A stretch of DNA of 64,000 bases from Paraspadella gotoi (GCA_051294375.1 CM119270.1:14668046-14732045); one strand, 5' to 3'. Counted from the first letter of the stretch, positions 1 through 12,078 are shown. Notes: a model not told the origin generated them from the letters alone. Numbers and translations are program-made.

Positions 1-2
1 GA

Positions 3-34
<32 letters not shown>

Positions 35-36
35 AA
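1..36. repeat. (GAAA)n microsatellite
   Basis: Perfect GAAA tandem repeat at the window edge, directly before the first copy of the 5-kb duplicated block. The second copy (near 15,780-15,865) also follows a GAAA/GA-rich stretch. Confidence 0.95.
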
Positions 37-272
37 CTTGCTGATAATTTTGTCTCGCCAACAAAGCTGAATAAGACGTCGAAACCAATTAAGTGTTTTG
101 TATGATACTACTGTATTGCTAAAGAAAATTGACATTTTGTCCCCAATACTTGACTTGATACTTGACCCAAGTATCTCTTTTAGTCTTTGCAGCGGAGAAG
201 ATCTCAAAGAAAATTTAACGCCGGACGTCAAAAAGAATAAACGAGACTCAAAGGATATTTACTCAAAATATC

Positions 273-274
<2 letters not shown>

Positions 275-328
<54 letters not shown>
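275..328. repeat. (ACG)n trinucleotide repeat
   Basis: Perfect CGA/ACG array of 18 units. The matching array in copy 2 (16,120-16,158) is shorter and interrupted. Confidence 0.95.
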
Positions 329-330
<2 letters not shown>

Positions 331-563
331 GGCACAAAAGAGAAAAACAAACAGAAAAAGTTAAAAGAGGATAAACAATAGAGTCGCCACGGGGTGGAGA
401 TGCTAGCGGAGTGCCACCGGGCGAGGCGGAAGAAGAAAAGGGGGGTTCCACCGGTCAATGGAGGAGAGGGGGAGAGAGAGGGAGAGAGAGTTAACCTGTA
501 CTTAATATTTTTCGCAGGTTGCTTATTAAAATCGCGCTTACTTCCATCCGAGGAACTTCAACC

Positions 564-590
564 CCTCCTCCTCCTCCTCCTCCTCCTCCT
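564..590. repeat. (CTC)n trinucleotide repeat
   Basis: Nine perfect CTC units in a pyrimidine-rich stretch; interrupted in the corresponding part of copy 2 near 16,400. Confidence 0.9.
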
Positions 591-747
591 TTTTCTCCCC
601 CTCCCTTCTCTTTCTTATTTTCCTCTCCTCTTTGATTTTTCGGTGTCATTTCGATATCATCTGGTTGAACAAATTAACATAGTATGCATCTTTGTTATCC
701 ATATATATCTTTGTAAAATTCCTTGACAACCCCATTAATTACTAGAA

Positions 748-934
748 NNNNNNNNNNNNNNNNNNNNNNNNNNNNNNNNNNNNNNNNNNNNNNNNNNNNN
801 NNNNNNNNNNNNNNNNNNNNNNNNNNNNNNNNNNNNNNNNNNNNNNNNNNNNNNNNNNNNNNNNNNNNNNNNNNNNNNNNNNNNNNNNNNNNNNNNNNNN
901 NNNNNNNNNNNNNNNNNNNNNNNNNNNNNNNNNN
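748..934. other. Assembly gap (187 N)
   Basis: Run of N. The matching stretch of block A copy 2 is about 16,632-16,848 and holds GA-rich DNA, so the missing sequence is probably GA-rich as well. Confidence 0.98.
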
Positions 935-1060
935 GGGGTGAGCTTGATGTGAAAAACATTTTTTTGCGGTTTTCTTCGGATTTCGAGAGAAAAAGAAGCG
1001 AAAAACTGGCATCCAACGCGAGGAAGGAATTCGTGATTATAGGTGTGGGAACACCCAATT

Positions 1061-2701
1061 TGGGGGAAGAATGAAAAAAAAAGAAAGAAAGAAAAAAATG
1101 GAAAGAAGTAAGAAAGAGACAGTAGGTGGTGGGGAGCCGAGGGGGGAAAGGGGAAAGAGGTAAGTAAAGAAAGAAAGGAAAGAGAAAGAAAGAATAAAGA
1201 AAAGAAAGGAAAGGGAAAAAGGAGAAAGGGAAGAAGGGTGAAGGGAAAGAGATGACCGGCCGGTGGTGGAGAGAAAGAGAGGGTGTAAAGAAAGAGGGAA
1301 AGGAGGGGAGGGCACGAGGCAGAAGAGGGAAGAGGGGGGGAGGGGAGGGAAGAGAGAAGGAAAGAGAGGACGGAGAGGAAGAGAAGGGGGAAAGACTAGA
1401 AGAAAGGGGGGGGAAAGGGTAACGGGGGAGCGGGAGAAAGAAGGAAGAAGAGAAAGAAGGAAAGAGGATGGGGGGAGGGGGCGAGGGCGGAGGAAGGGGG
1501 AAAAGGGAGTGTGAGAGGGAGTGAGGAGGAGAAGAGGAAGGGATGAGGCGGAGGGACCCGAAGGAGGAGAAGTGAAAGGGGTGAAGAAAAAATGAAGAGT
1601 AAAGAAGAAAGGGATGAAGAGGGAGAGGAGAGAAGGGGAGGTAAATAAAGTGGATGACGGAGAAGGGGGGAATGGGAATGAGAAAAGAGAAGGGAGGGAG
1701 CGGAAAGGAAAAGGCAATAAAGGAGGAGAGGAAAGGGCACAAAGGAAGAGAAAGGATAGAGTGGAAGGGGGGGGAGCGAGAGGAGATGTGCCAGGGGGGG
1801 AGTGGGGGGAGGGGAGAAAGGGGGGAAGAAAGGGGGAGGAGGGAAAGGGTGCCCAGGGTGGGAAGGAAAGAAGAGAGGAAGAAGTCGGAGGGAGGAAGGA
1901 ATAGAGAGGAAGATAGTGAAGGCGGATTAGGAAAGGAGGGGAGACCGGGAGAAGAGAGAGAGAGAGAGGAAGAAGGGAAGGGGGAGGAGGTAGGAAGGTG
2001 GGGAGAGGAGAGAGAAGAGGATGAGAAGAAGGGAAGGGAAGAGGGGAAATGTAGAAAACGGAGAGAGGGGAAAGGAGGGGAGGAAGGGGCGGGAGGAAAT
2101 GGGGAGAAGAGAGGGAGACCAAAAGAGGGGAAAGAAGGGAAGAAGACAAAGGGGGCGGGGAGGCGAGAGAGAGAGAGAGGAAGGGGAAAGGCGGGGGGGA
2201 GGGAAGTGGTGAGGCGGGGGAAGGCAAGAGGAGGGAGGAGATCAGGAGAAGGGGGGAGAGGGGAAGGGGAAGTGAGGAGGAAGGAGAGGATGAGAGAGAA
2301 GGGAGATGAGAAGAGTGGTAATGGGGAGGGGTGGAAGGAAATAGGGAAGGGGAGGGGGGGATGGGGAGGAGAAAGATGAGAGCGAAGTGTAGGGGAGAGG
2401 AGAGAGGAGGGGAGGAAAGAAACGGGAGTGAGAGTAGAGAGGGGAGTGAAAGGAGGAGGGAAGGTGGGAGAGCGGAAAACAGGGACAAGGAGAAGAGGGG
2501 GAGGAGGAGGGAATGGAGAGGTCGGAAAAGAGAAGAGGTGAAAAGGAGGAAAGGAAGAAAGGGAGAGAAGGAAGAAAGAGGAAAGAAGAAGAGGAGAGGA
2601 GGAGGAAGGGAAGGATAGAAGGATAGGGAGAGAAAGAAGCAAAGATGAAAGGGGAGACCAAAGAAGAGGAAAAAGAAAGAAAGAAAAAAAAAGAGAAAAG
2701 A
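1061..2701. repeat. 1.6-kb polypurine (G/A) tract
   Basis: Almost pure purine on the + strand (pure pyrimidine on the other), with rare C or T. Not a simple tandem repeat: it mixes GAGG, GGAA, GAAA and runs of G. Long open frames on both strands here (Ser/Pro/Phe/Leu-rich or Glu/Gly/Arg/Lys-rich) follow from the composition, because stop codons on the pyrimidine strand need purines. They are not genes. Such tracts can form triplex (H-DNA) structures. The equivalent in copy 2 is the G-rich tract at 17,265-18,300. Confidence 0.95.
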
Positions 2702-3507
2702 TCGAATCCTAAATCTAAAAAACAGACTGAACAACTCGCGTAATTTTGCAATCAAGGAAAGAAAAAGGAACAAAGGATGTTGTTCACTCTCTCACTCCCA
2801 CCCTCGCCCCACCCCGCCAGAAATGTTTTGAAAAAAAAAAAAGAAAGTGATTTTCCCACTATATGTCTCACAACTTTCCCATCGTCCTTTTCCTCATTTC
2901 GTCTCGTTTCTGGCAGAGACACTTTTTCTCTGGAACCCATTTCCTTCCATCGAATTCTACGACTTTGAAATGAGCCTCGTTTTTACTTCAATTTCACCCT
3001 CACCGCCCCCCCCTCCCGCCACCCTTAATTCGCAAACTCGGAAGATTCACTTTTATTCGATCTTTATTGATTCTTCTCTTTACTCGTTCTCAATTTTTCC
3101 TCATTCTTCACCGGTTTCACATCAAACTCCCATCACTTCTCCTTTCACTCTACATATACGAAGTCTCACTGTCAACCTTTTTACTTTCTATTCATTAACT
3201 CTCTTATGTTTCCGCTTTTCATTCCTCTATTCACATCGTTTGTATTCTCTTAAAATACAAATTTAATTTCCATGTCGTTCGCGAATTCACGTCTATCAAT
3301 GGTGTTACTCTTCAAACTTTAACGTCCTCATCTAAAACATTTACCACTTTACTTTCCCTTAACTTACCCTTCCGCTTCCAGTTTCAATGCTTTCAACCAG
3401 CAGGGATTGGTTCTTCCAATTCGGCCTCGTGATTGGTCAAAAAACGGTCATCTTCGATTATCTTCTTAATTTCTAATGACGAATTTTATGTTTCGCATTC
3501 GAGAAAA

Positions 3508-3522
3508 ACGACGACGATGAGG

Positions 3523-3562
<40 letters not shown>

Positions 3563-3567
3563 TGACT
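3508..3567. repeat. (ACG)n trinucleotide repeat, interrupted
   Basis: GACGAC repeats broken by GATGAGGGT. The matching array in block A copy 2 lies at 19,284-19,322. Confidence 0.93.
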
Positions 3568-4196
3568 TTTCGTATGACTAATCTTCTACGTTTTTAGCCG
3601 AGACTAGCGCCAAGAGTCAAGATCAACTAAATTAGTTCTAAAATGGTTTTCCGTATTTATCTATTTCTGTCTTTTTTTCTGGCTACGGATACGAGTCCGA
3701 CTGTCGCAGTTCAGGAGGACCGAAATTCAAGTTTTGTATATAATAAAAAAAAAATTACGAAATAAAGAGACAAAAAGTTCAAATATTAAATTCTCTCGAA
3801 GTAGCGATGAAAAAATTTCTGACGCTGTATCGGCTGCTCGCCACAGACTAGAAGAATATCGCTGAGGAAACCACTTTATAATCAGTTGATAAATTAAATC
3901 ATATATTCCCCACCCGAGCCCTCATCCCCCCCTCCCTTGCCCGGTTATCCTCACGTCTCACACATTTCACCGTCGTGAACTCGTGAAAAATCGCGATGAA
4001 ATTCACGGAGGAATTTCGCTCTTTTTCGGCGGAATCGTCGCCGTCGCGTTGAGTCGTCGACTTTAAATTTCAATACTGGAACTCGGGTTTTTTTTTGTTC
4101 TTTTTTGTTCGTTTTTTATTTCAGTTTTGTTTGCGCGAAAACAGATGCCATCGGCGTTCGAAGTAGAACACGACGGTGACCAAATCCTCGCCAGAA

Positions 4197-4262
4197 TGTC
4201 GACGACGAAGATGACGACGACGACAACGACGACGACAACGACGACGACGACGACGACGTCGA
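4197..4262. repeat. (GAC)n trinucleotide repeat
   Basis: GACGAC array with AAC and GAAGAT interruptions, recurring at 19,980-20,036 in copy 2. The Asp/Thr/Val homopolymer peptides in its frames are repeat translations. Confidence 0.93.
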
Positions 4263-5050
4263 TGTTAATTATCTCAACGATGTTGTCTGAAAATAACAAA
4301 TCCTTTAACCACAACAATGAAAATGTAAAAAATATTAGCTAGATACGTGATACGTAAAAATATGTTCGTATGTCCGTGGAGAATGTATGTATCGTAAAAT
4401 ATAAACTACTTTGAGATGAATATGAAATAGAAAAAATTAAGGGTGTCTTCTGAATTCAAAATGGCCGCCAAAATTGAAGAGAAAGGATATAGACCAAAAA
4501 AAAAGACAGGAAAGATGTTATCATAAAAATAATATAAAATTTATCTAATTTTCTTTACTGAAAACAAAAATGTCATTACCCATCAAATCATTGTTTTCCT
4601 CCGCGCAAATGGCCGATTTCCCTGTTTCGCACTTGTTGTTGTTTTGCTCAATTTCCTGCTTCGTTTCCGTTTTCGACGCCAAAATTGAGATGAGATCGAA
4701 GATCGAAGTGACCTTTTCTCTTTCCGCGGATGTTTTTCCCCGCGTCGACTCGCGAAACATTTTTTTTTCAATTCATCAAAATTTTCACTTTTCAAAATTA
4801 AAAAAAAGGGAAAAAAAATACACCTCGAATGAGAAAAGTTTCTCGACTTTATTTCCGGAGAAAAAAAAAAGTCGAAATTCCCGAAAATGAGAATCGATTC
4901 CCTTTTTTTTTTGGTCAATTTTTTCTTTCCCGTTTTTCATGAATTGTCTCTATCTAGTCTACTGACTCATTCGTTCGATCCTTTCTCAAACGTATTTTTT
5001 ATTCTTTTTCCCCTCGCTTATCCTGACTTGGCCTTTCCTATATTTCCGTT

Positions 5051-6597
5051 TCAATTTGCACGTCTCGTGCCACGGTATAACTTTTTACAATCAGAATTTA
5101 ATCAGGCAACTGAGAGTGCACAAGAAAAAAGAATGCAGAATGTCCGCGGCATCACGCCTTTCCGGCACCATTTGGCGAGTATACCACCAAAAAAAAGAGA
5201 GTAATCAAATTTTTAATCCTAATGACAGTTTTATTATATATATAAATTCAATATTAAAAAATTAGCTATATAACAAATCAATTAACAGTAGAATAAAAAA
5301 ATGTAATCTAAAAATTGGATTTAAATAACTTTTATAAAACAATACGAAAATATCATGCATCACCCGATAATCTATCATGAACAATGTTCTTTCGTCTTGA
5401 TTCACCATAACCAATAGTATTCTATCTTTAATAGTTTACTCCTGTACATTAATATTTTCTTCATTAAAATATTTATTTTAATTCTTTCTTTCAAAATAAT
5501 CTTAAATTAAAAAAAAAATATATAACCGAATGCAAATTGATTTGAAGACAAAATATTTCTGTATATTATTAAACGGCGACTTTAACCTACCCTACACTAT
5601 AGCCCTTCAAAATACATAATGTATAACGTAAGTTTATAACTATGCATGATGTATTGAATTAGAAAATAAATAAAATTAAATACAAATTACAAATATATGC
5701 AAAAAATTTTATAAACTTTGAAATTTTTTTTTTAGACCCACACATAAACATAATTTTTAAATTACTTGTTCAATGATGCTTTTAATAGCCTTACTGGTCA
5801 GTATGTATCTTAAATTTCAATTATTAATATAACTTTATGATAACTTCTTTTTTATTTCATTCAGGTACATACTGACTGCTATAATTTACTAGACTTTTGA
5901 CAAAAATACTAAACGAATTACCTGAATTCATTAAAAAAATTTATGATGATGAAACAGAACAAACGAAACTAATTCATTTTTAAATCAGAATGCACATATT
6001 TACATTTCTGATGCAAGTGCAATATCTGATATTATCCTTGGACAAAAATTTAAAACAGGATTCTTACAACAATCCACAAACTAGACAATTTTCTAAGCGA
6101 CCAACAAGTTAGCGCGTTGTTTAAAAAAAACTGCAAGTCACAATGCAAAAAACACATGTAATAAAAAAAATGTTCATCTCATTTCCTTGAATATCTTTTG
6201 CAAAAAAAAAACGACGGGAGCAAACGGTGCGGCGCTGTCGGCATATCAAATTACAAGCACCTAATCACTGCCGGACACAATTCTAATAGAAACAGTTGTT
6301 ACAACTTTTCATATCCAATAAATCATGTATACACAGTTCTTTATTTAAATAACGAGTATAAAATCTATAACAGTTCTTTATGCCATCTACTAAATTATCA
6401 ATGAAAGAGAACATATAAAATTTTCTGAAATTTCGTATTTAGTAAATGAAAGAGCGATAGTCCATGACATTTACATTTTACATTACACAATTAATTTTTC
6501 TCTACTTTCAATAAATTTGCTCATGTATTTTTCAAGTAAAGTAAAAAAACCCAAGCAAAAAATTTTGTAGAGCTTGATAAATGTTTTTATACTCTTT
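5051..6597. other. AT-rich stretch with no supported gene
   Basis: Strongly AT-rich DNA following block A copy 1, with short open frames only (under 90 codons). Two short stretches look less AT-rich and slightly protein-like in the + direction (about 5,056-5,200 and 6,198-6,400), but I recognise no family. They might be decayed transposon remnants; nothing here supports a named element. Confidence 0.6.
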
Positions 6598-6622
6598 NNN
6601 NNNNNNNNNNNNNNNNNNNNNN
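6598..6622. other. Assembly gap (25 N)
   Basis: A fixed 25-base N run, the same length as four other gaps in the window, suggesting a placeholder of unknown true size. Confidence 0.98.
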
Positions 6623-7090
6623 CATACGCGGCATTTAAAACAAAAAAATATTATTGATCCAACACGAAATCATAACAATTGACATCACTGTATGATTATT
6701 TGTAAAGATAATTAACAAAACGACCTCCACATTGCATTTGCCTTCAGGCAATTATGTAGAAAAAAAAAAGTTTTATTCCCATATCACTTCATAAAAAAAA
6801 ATAATGTCCAAAACGTACTCGAATCATTTTTAAGTTTTGCCTAATAAATAAGTATAATCGGCACCAAAGCCTAGAAATTTCATCAAGAGCCATTCCCTCA
6901 TATGAGGTCGAATCCTTATGGTTTTGGAGGCAACGAACATGAAAGCGAAAAAAAAAAAATCGCAACAAACCTTTTTCCCATTTTTTTTTTTGTTTTTTCC
7001 GTCTTCTTTATCCCATTTTCTGAAGGTCGTCTCCTTCTCTTCATTCTTGGAATGTTCTCTTCTTTCCGATTTGCTCCTGACTCTCCACCA

Positions 7091-7091
<1 letters not shown>

Positions 7092-7133
<42 letters not shown>

Positions 7134-7185
7134 GTCTCTCTCTCTCTCTCTCTCTCGTCTCCTCTCTCGCCTCTCTCTCTCTCTT
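7092..7185. repeat. (CT)n microsatellite, interrupted
   Basis: Two CT arrays separated by short interruptions such as ACTGT and CGTCTC. Followed by unique DNA. Confidence 0.95.
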
Positions 7186-9050
7186 AATGTCTAATCCTGC
7201 GCCTCCGAATTCACTAGCTCTCCATTCTTTTTATCAATATTATCTATCTTTTCAATCCAGAGTGTTTGTTGCGTAGTTGTAGGCCGAGCGTAAGCTTTTG
7301 GACATAAGTTCTCACTACCAGACTTATAAAAAGTATCTTCAGCACCCATACGCTTCTTTCTTTCGCTTTCCTTTTCTTTCTTCGAGGTCGTTATCTTCTC
7401 ATTTAGATTCTTCATCTGTTTTTTTCTCTTTCCTTTCCGCTCTTCCATCTCCCCCCCCCCTCCTCTACCCGAAGGTTCTTCTCGCTTGCTTAAGAGTCGT
7501 CGTGTCGACCCATTCCCACCGCTGCAAGGAATCGTAAATATTCCCGCCAAATGTCAAAAAAAAGAAAGGAAATAGGATGAAGACAGATTGGTAAGTTACG
7601 AAAAATCGGAAAGAAAGGAGAATTAGAAAAGTCATCATTTGTCACACTCCTTCTTTTTATTTTCTTTCCGTCTCACTAATAGTACTTCAAAGTTTAGAGA
7701 AAAGAATAAATTTAAACGAAATAAATTTAAAATGATTTGGATTCATTCAAAATAAAATATCGGAAACGTAGCACTAACATGTTTACGATGTATCAGGAAA
7801 ATTATGTGTGAACCAAACTTGATTAACGTTTCCGTTGAGGCTTGAAGGGTCAAAGTTGACTCTCTTTTGGTGGGGGAAAAAAGAATTGCGTTCTTTGACG
7901 AGTCCAATTATCATTCCAAGCCTTGGTCTCCTTTTTACATTGCCAGCACAAAAACGGACCTCTATAGCCATTCATTGCTCCATTACGTTATTGTAATATT
8001 CATGTGGATATTCTGTATTTTTAGTAGAGTAGAACGAATATTGTTTACAAACAAGAAGGAAAGCTTAAATACCCACATAGTAATACGAATAGAATCCATA
8101 TTTTTTTTTCAAGATGCTTTTTTGCCTCTGTAAGCATTGTTTTTTTTTTTACAAAATTACTTCATAGATGAGGCACTGCGCAAGTCATATTTTTCTCATG
8201 CCGGTATTTTTTTTAAATAACAAAACACTGTGGTTGGATTTTTGTGATGTTCTCGTAAATCCTAACTCCTAAATGTTAAGTATTAAGTTCCATGTTCTTT
8301 TTTTTACAAACGAGCTACTTTGTAATTAAAATACAAAAAGTCCTTTCAGTCTACAGCCCAACCAAAGGCAATGAAAAAGAAAATTGAAAAATAGTGTTGT
8401 AAGACTTTTACCTTAAATGTAAAATGCGAGGCGATTCGACTCGACATCATTCGATACATAAAATTTCCGGAATCATAATAATTCTAATCTTTATTGAAAA
8501 ATTTCGTATAAACTATTATGAGTTAAAAGTAACGAATGTACGACTTATTTGTATCTCCTCATCAAACATCAACTTGTGCGTGGAGTCCGTCCCATCCGTA
8601 TCCCCAAGGTCCACCACCCCGGCCCGCGATTCCCTTTCTGCCCCGTTTTTTAAATTCTTGCCAAATTTTTCATTAAAATCTCATTTTTTTCTTTCGCATT
8701 TTGAAAATATTCGTGCCTTCACAGTTTTTTAGGGTATTATTATGAAAAGTCAAGCCGGCGTCGCTCGAATCGAGCAAACTCTTTTCGGGGATCAAAAGTT
8801 CTCAAAAAAAGAAAAAAAAAAAAAAAACTTTTGCTTTACCCGAAAAAAACTAAACCGGCAAGGTTCTAAATATAATGCTTTTTTGGTACTATTTTTCGCA
8901 ACGCTCTCCATTCTCCGGTTACCTAATTTATTGCCAAATAGGCAAAACTTTTATTTCGCTCTAACAAACAGGGTTTTTGTCGTTTTTTGAAAAACGTATT
9001 TTGCAAAAAATATTTATTAAAAAAAATATTAAATAAATTATTTACCTAAT
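7186..9050. other. Unique AT-rich DNA, no gene seen
   Basis: No open frame above about 120 codons and none with recognisable protein similarity. Poly(A)/poly(T) runs are frequent (for example 8,813-8,826). Nothing further is supported. Confidence 0.6.
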
Positions 9051-9310
9051 GTCCCAAAACCCAAACCCTTTAACCCCAACCATCCTTAAACCCCTAAACA
9101 ACCATTATAACCATAAACCCTCCGTTAAACTGTATTAGCGAAAGTAAAATTAACCGCCAAATATTTAACCAAAGCGACAAAAACTTTATCCTAAACCCTA
9201 ACTCTAATTCCTTAATCTTAAACCTTAATCCATATCTTGCTAGCCGCAAACAGTAATCATTAATCAAATCTTTAACTAAATTCTTAACCATAATCTTAAT
9301 CTAACCAATC
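9051..9310. repeat. Degenerate telomere-like tract
   Basis: C/A-biased sequence made of variable 6-8 base units such as CTTAACC, CTAAACC, CCCTAAA and CTTAATC. It includes CTAAACCCTAACTC near 9,190. The units are too degenerate to be a working telomere, and the canonical arthropod unit TTAGG/CCTAA is not in clean tandem. Could be an ancient interstitial telomeric repeat or a degenerate minisatellite. Confidence 0.55.
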
Positions 9311-9640
9311 CTTAATAATTAGTTTTAAACTTTGTCTTAAAAATTTATTTTAATTCCTGAATTAAGCTTAAATGAGAGCATTCGGAAAAATATGGCTTTT
9401 TTTTCTCCAGAATTATGATCTATAACCTTATTGAAATAAAAAGTCATTTTTTCCTCAGCGTAGGTACAAAATCTCATCATCTATTATTACTGAAAAAAGG
9501 AAGCAAGCAACTAACTAATTGCTTATTGCACTTTCACCAAAGATTTCGCTTAACGTTAATGAAAACAAATAAAAATTATGTTGCTGAGGGAGATTTAAGG
9601 ATTTTGCGCGGGTGGGATAAGAAATGGGAAGAAGAAAGAC

Positions 9641-9646
9641 AAGAGA

Positions 9647-9691
<45 letters not shown>

Positions 9692-9740
9692 GAGAAGAGA
9701 GGAAGAGAGAGAGAGGAGAGAAAGAGAGAGAGAGAGACCG
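9641..9740. repeat. (GA)n microsatellite, interrupted
   Basis: GA dinucleotide array with GAA and ATG interruptions. The open frame through it (Arg-Glu repeats) is repeat translation. Confidence 0.95.
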
Positions 9741-10227
9741 AAGTGCAGAGAGGAACTTAAAAATTTTATTGAATTTTTTCCCTTTCGATTTCACATTGAT
9801 TAAAAAATATTGTATAGCGGACAAATCAATGGTAATGAGAATTGGCGGGATAATTTTGAATCTGCCGGTGATCGATCGTTTTGGTGAGTTTTTGTTCTTA
9901 TTGATTTATCTCTAAGGTCTAACAATATCCCGAACTATGGTACATAAATGGAAGAACGTTTATTTATGTTTTATTTCTACGTATAAAAATGGAAAATGAA
10001 CGTTTGAGAGGAATGATGACATGTTGTACGAAACCCAAAGGTTTAAACCGGAGGAATGAGTAGATGGAAATACGACGAAAGACGACGACGATTTGACAAA
10101 AGGACGTACGACCGATTGACACGACAAGCAAGTAATCCCGACTCCCCGGTGCACTGAACTCCCTAATCCGCCCAAAAATCTCCCTTCATTTCATTTTGGT
10201 AGGACTCTCTCTTTTCTTGGCTTTACT

Positions 10228-10275
10228 TTCTTTTCTTCTTCTTTCTTTCTTTCTTTCTTTCTTTCTTCTTTCTTT

Positions 10276-10307
<32 letters not shown>

Positions 10308-10312
10308 TTTTT
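10228..10312. repeat. (TTTC)n microsatellite
   Basis: Tandem TTTC units with a few TTTTC interruptions; the minus-strand Lys/Glu-rich open frame is its translation. Confidence 0.94.
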
Positions 10313-10504
10313 TATTTAACTTTCTAGTTACTTTTGTTTTCTTTGTTGTTGCATCTGTTCGTGGGTGCGCGGCATGTCTCTCTTTTTTGTCTTCAATTTC
10401 CTTATTCCCTTTCTTCATTTTTTTCTTTGTTTTTTACTTTTATTCTTTTTTCTTTTTACTCATCTCTTTGGAATTATTGACGTTCGCTTCTGTTTCCGGT
10501 TTCG

Positions 10505-11705
10505 TTTCTTCTAATTCTGAATTTGAAGAAATTGTTTAAAAGGCAAAAAACTCGCAGTGCGGAATTTTTCGAATACAATTTTTAAATACCTGAAAATAGG
10601 AGACGGCAAAAAAATACTTTACATTCACCGTCACCTCTTTTCACTTATTCACTCTATTTCCAAAGTTTTTAATTCAATATTTTTTCGGATTCGGTTTTAA
10701 GGCCAGGGATCACTCAACTAAGAATTTGTAAAAATGCGTAATTACTGTATCTTGAATTCATGTTCTCAATCCTGTAAGAGTTTTTATTAAAATTGTTGCA
10801 AAAACTTTTAAAAAATCTACCTAAAAATGTTCATAAAAATTTGTAAACAAATGTTTTTCTCGGTTAAAAACTAGAGGATTTTCAAGAGGAAAAAAATATT
10901 TTTTAATGTAAGCTAAATTCTACAACTAAATTTTTAACTTAAAACTGATTCTTTACAGTTAAGCTCAATTTCTTACTTCTATATTTAATCTCCTTTGACA
11001 AGTACCATACATGGGGTTGTATCACTAATAAGTCTAAAACAAACTACTCTTCACATATTTCCCAGTCGGTTTTTTATACTTTCATGAGTTTTTGAGTTAA
11101 AAAAAACTTATCGAATTATTTCAATTTGACTTTTACTTTATGTAAATGTTTAATGAGTTTAATGAGTACAGAGAATTTAACTTTTGACGCAAGTGAAGTT
11201 AAAAACGAAGAGGTTGCAGCTCAAACGTTTGACTCTTCTTGAAGAAAAAATATCTTGGGCAAGAAAGGAAAGGTGGGAAGAGATTCTATGAGCGCGTTTT
11301 AAAAAATGTTTTTCGTTTCAAAGATATTCAAGGAATTAATCCAAAATATTAAATAATCAAATTTTATATGAAGGAAGGCCAAATTTTGAAAATATCTTTT
11401 TCATAGAATTGGAGGTAGTGACCTAAAATAATTTCATTGCCAAATTTTAGAGAAAACCGCCTTACCGGTTTGGCTGCAACTCTGTCAAATGTTCTTTGTT
11501 TTATATAGTAACAAAAAAAATCAAAAAACGATGACGCCTTTGAAAAAATAGTAAAGTATGAATACATTTTCGGAATCGTCAGTGAGCTCTCTTTCGAAAT
11601 CCGAGTCGGTTTAGGCTAATTATAATTTGAATTGATTGATCCCGGACCTTAAAACAGGAATTCGGCTTCTGGTAATTCTCATACATGAATACAGTACAAG
11701 AAAGC
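10505..11705 (+). repeat. Dispersed 250-bp repeat, copy 1, split by a transposon
   Basis: The outer parts, about 10,505-10,696 and 11,653-11,705, match 12,118-12,357 in order and orientation. Shared fragments include GTCTAATTCTG-like starts, TTACTTTACATTCACCGTC and GTAATTCTCATACATGAAT. The copy at 12,118 lacks the internal 948 bp, so this copy has been split by the TTAA-flanked element at 10,701-11,648. Confidence 0.85.
10701..11648 (-). mobile_element. TTAA-flanked non-autonomous DNA transposon (member A)
   Basis: A 948-bp element flanked by TTAA on both sides (10,697-10,700 and 11,649-11,652). Its ends form terminal inverted repeats: left GGCCAGGGATCA, right (reverse complement) GGTCCGGGATCA. 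It has no open frame for a transposase. Read on the minus strand, its first 500 bp or so match the left part of the element at 20,755-22,143, sharing CGATTCCGAAAATGTATTCA and GAGTTGCAGCCAAA in order. The repeat copy at 12,118-12,357 gives an unoccupied site. A TTAA target is known for piggyBac and some Sola elements, but the GG start does not fit the usual piggyBac CC start, so I leave the superfamily open. Confidence 0.85.
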
Positions 11706-11869
11706 AAGAAATTGGTAGGCTATTTTCTTGTTATAAAAGGAATTTAGAAACTTAAAGAGATCTCTAGCTCCACTCTTTTAGTTTTTTATTTTAAATATTT
11801 AAAATGAAGATTTAACAAAGGTTAATTTAAGGAAAAAGCCAACGCGGAATCGTAATTCAACAAATATGA

Positions 11870-11874
11870 CCAAT
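11870..11874 (+). promoter_or_regulatory. CCAAT pentamer
   Basis: Context GACCAATAG. First of three CCAAT pentamers around the GTCAC array. A single CCAAT is common by chance, so this one carries little weight alone. Confidence 0.25.
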
Positions 11875-11885
11875 AGAAATCCTCG

Positions 11886-12042
11886 GTCACTTCTCTCTTG
11901 TATATTTCGACCAATTAATGGAGCCTGGTCACTGCCTTCGTCACAAGCGGTCACAAGCAAGTCACAGTGCCTGTCACAAGGCGCGTCACACACGGTCACA
12001 AGCAGTCACAAATTTCGTGCGACCGAGTGTGACCGGTCACAC
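11886..12042 (+). promoter_or_regulatory. Phased GTCAC array with 16-bp palindrome
   Basis: GTCAC starts at 11,886, 11,928, 11,940, 11,950, 11,961, 11,973, 11,985, 11,995, 12,005 and 12,036. The eight from 11,928 to 12,009 are spaced 10-12 bases apart, about one helical turn. The last copy sits in the perfect palindrome GTGTGACCGGTCACAC at 12,027-12,042. Several units read GGTCACAAGC, so it may be a degenerate 11-12-base minisatellite. GGTCA/TGACC also resembles the half-site bound by nuclear receptors, and GTCAC/GTGAC could fit other factors. The array is seen directly; a binding role is inference. Confidence 0.7.
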
Positions 12043-12078
12043 GCGGGTCAGCCAGAAAACTCGGTCGCAACTTTTCAG

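Larger units (their letters stand above)
37..5050. repeat. Duplicated block A, copy 1
   Basis: About 5 kb that recurs in the same orientation at 15,866-20,750 and 22,148-22,245. Shared landmarks in the same order include CTTGCTGAT near 37/15,869, the ACG array, the CTC-rich patch, a polypurine tract, the fragment beginning AGAAATGTTTTG (2,819/18,576) and the fragment AACTCGGGTTTTTTT (4,080/19,859). The copies differ mostly by single-base insertions and deletions. No open frame here resembles a gene: the longest ones are translations of the polypurine tract. It could be a genomic duplication or two haplotypes placed in one scaffold; the indel-type differences favour assembly duplication. Confidence 0.85.

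Noticed and set aside
735-2773. Open frames of 578 and 635 codons on the minus strand
   Set aside because: They are pyrimidine-strand translations of the polypurine tract (Ser/Pro/Phe/Leu only), and the longest one runs through a run of N. No domain and no codon structure.
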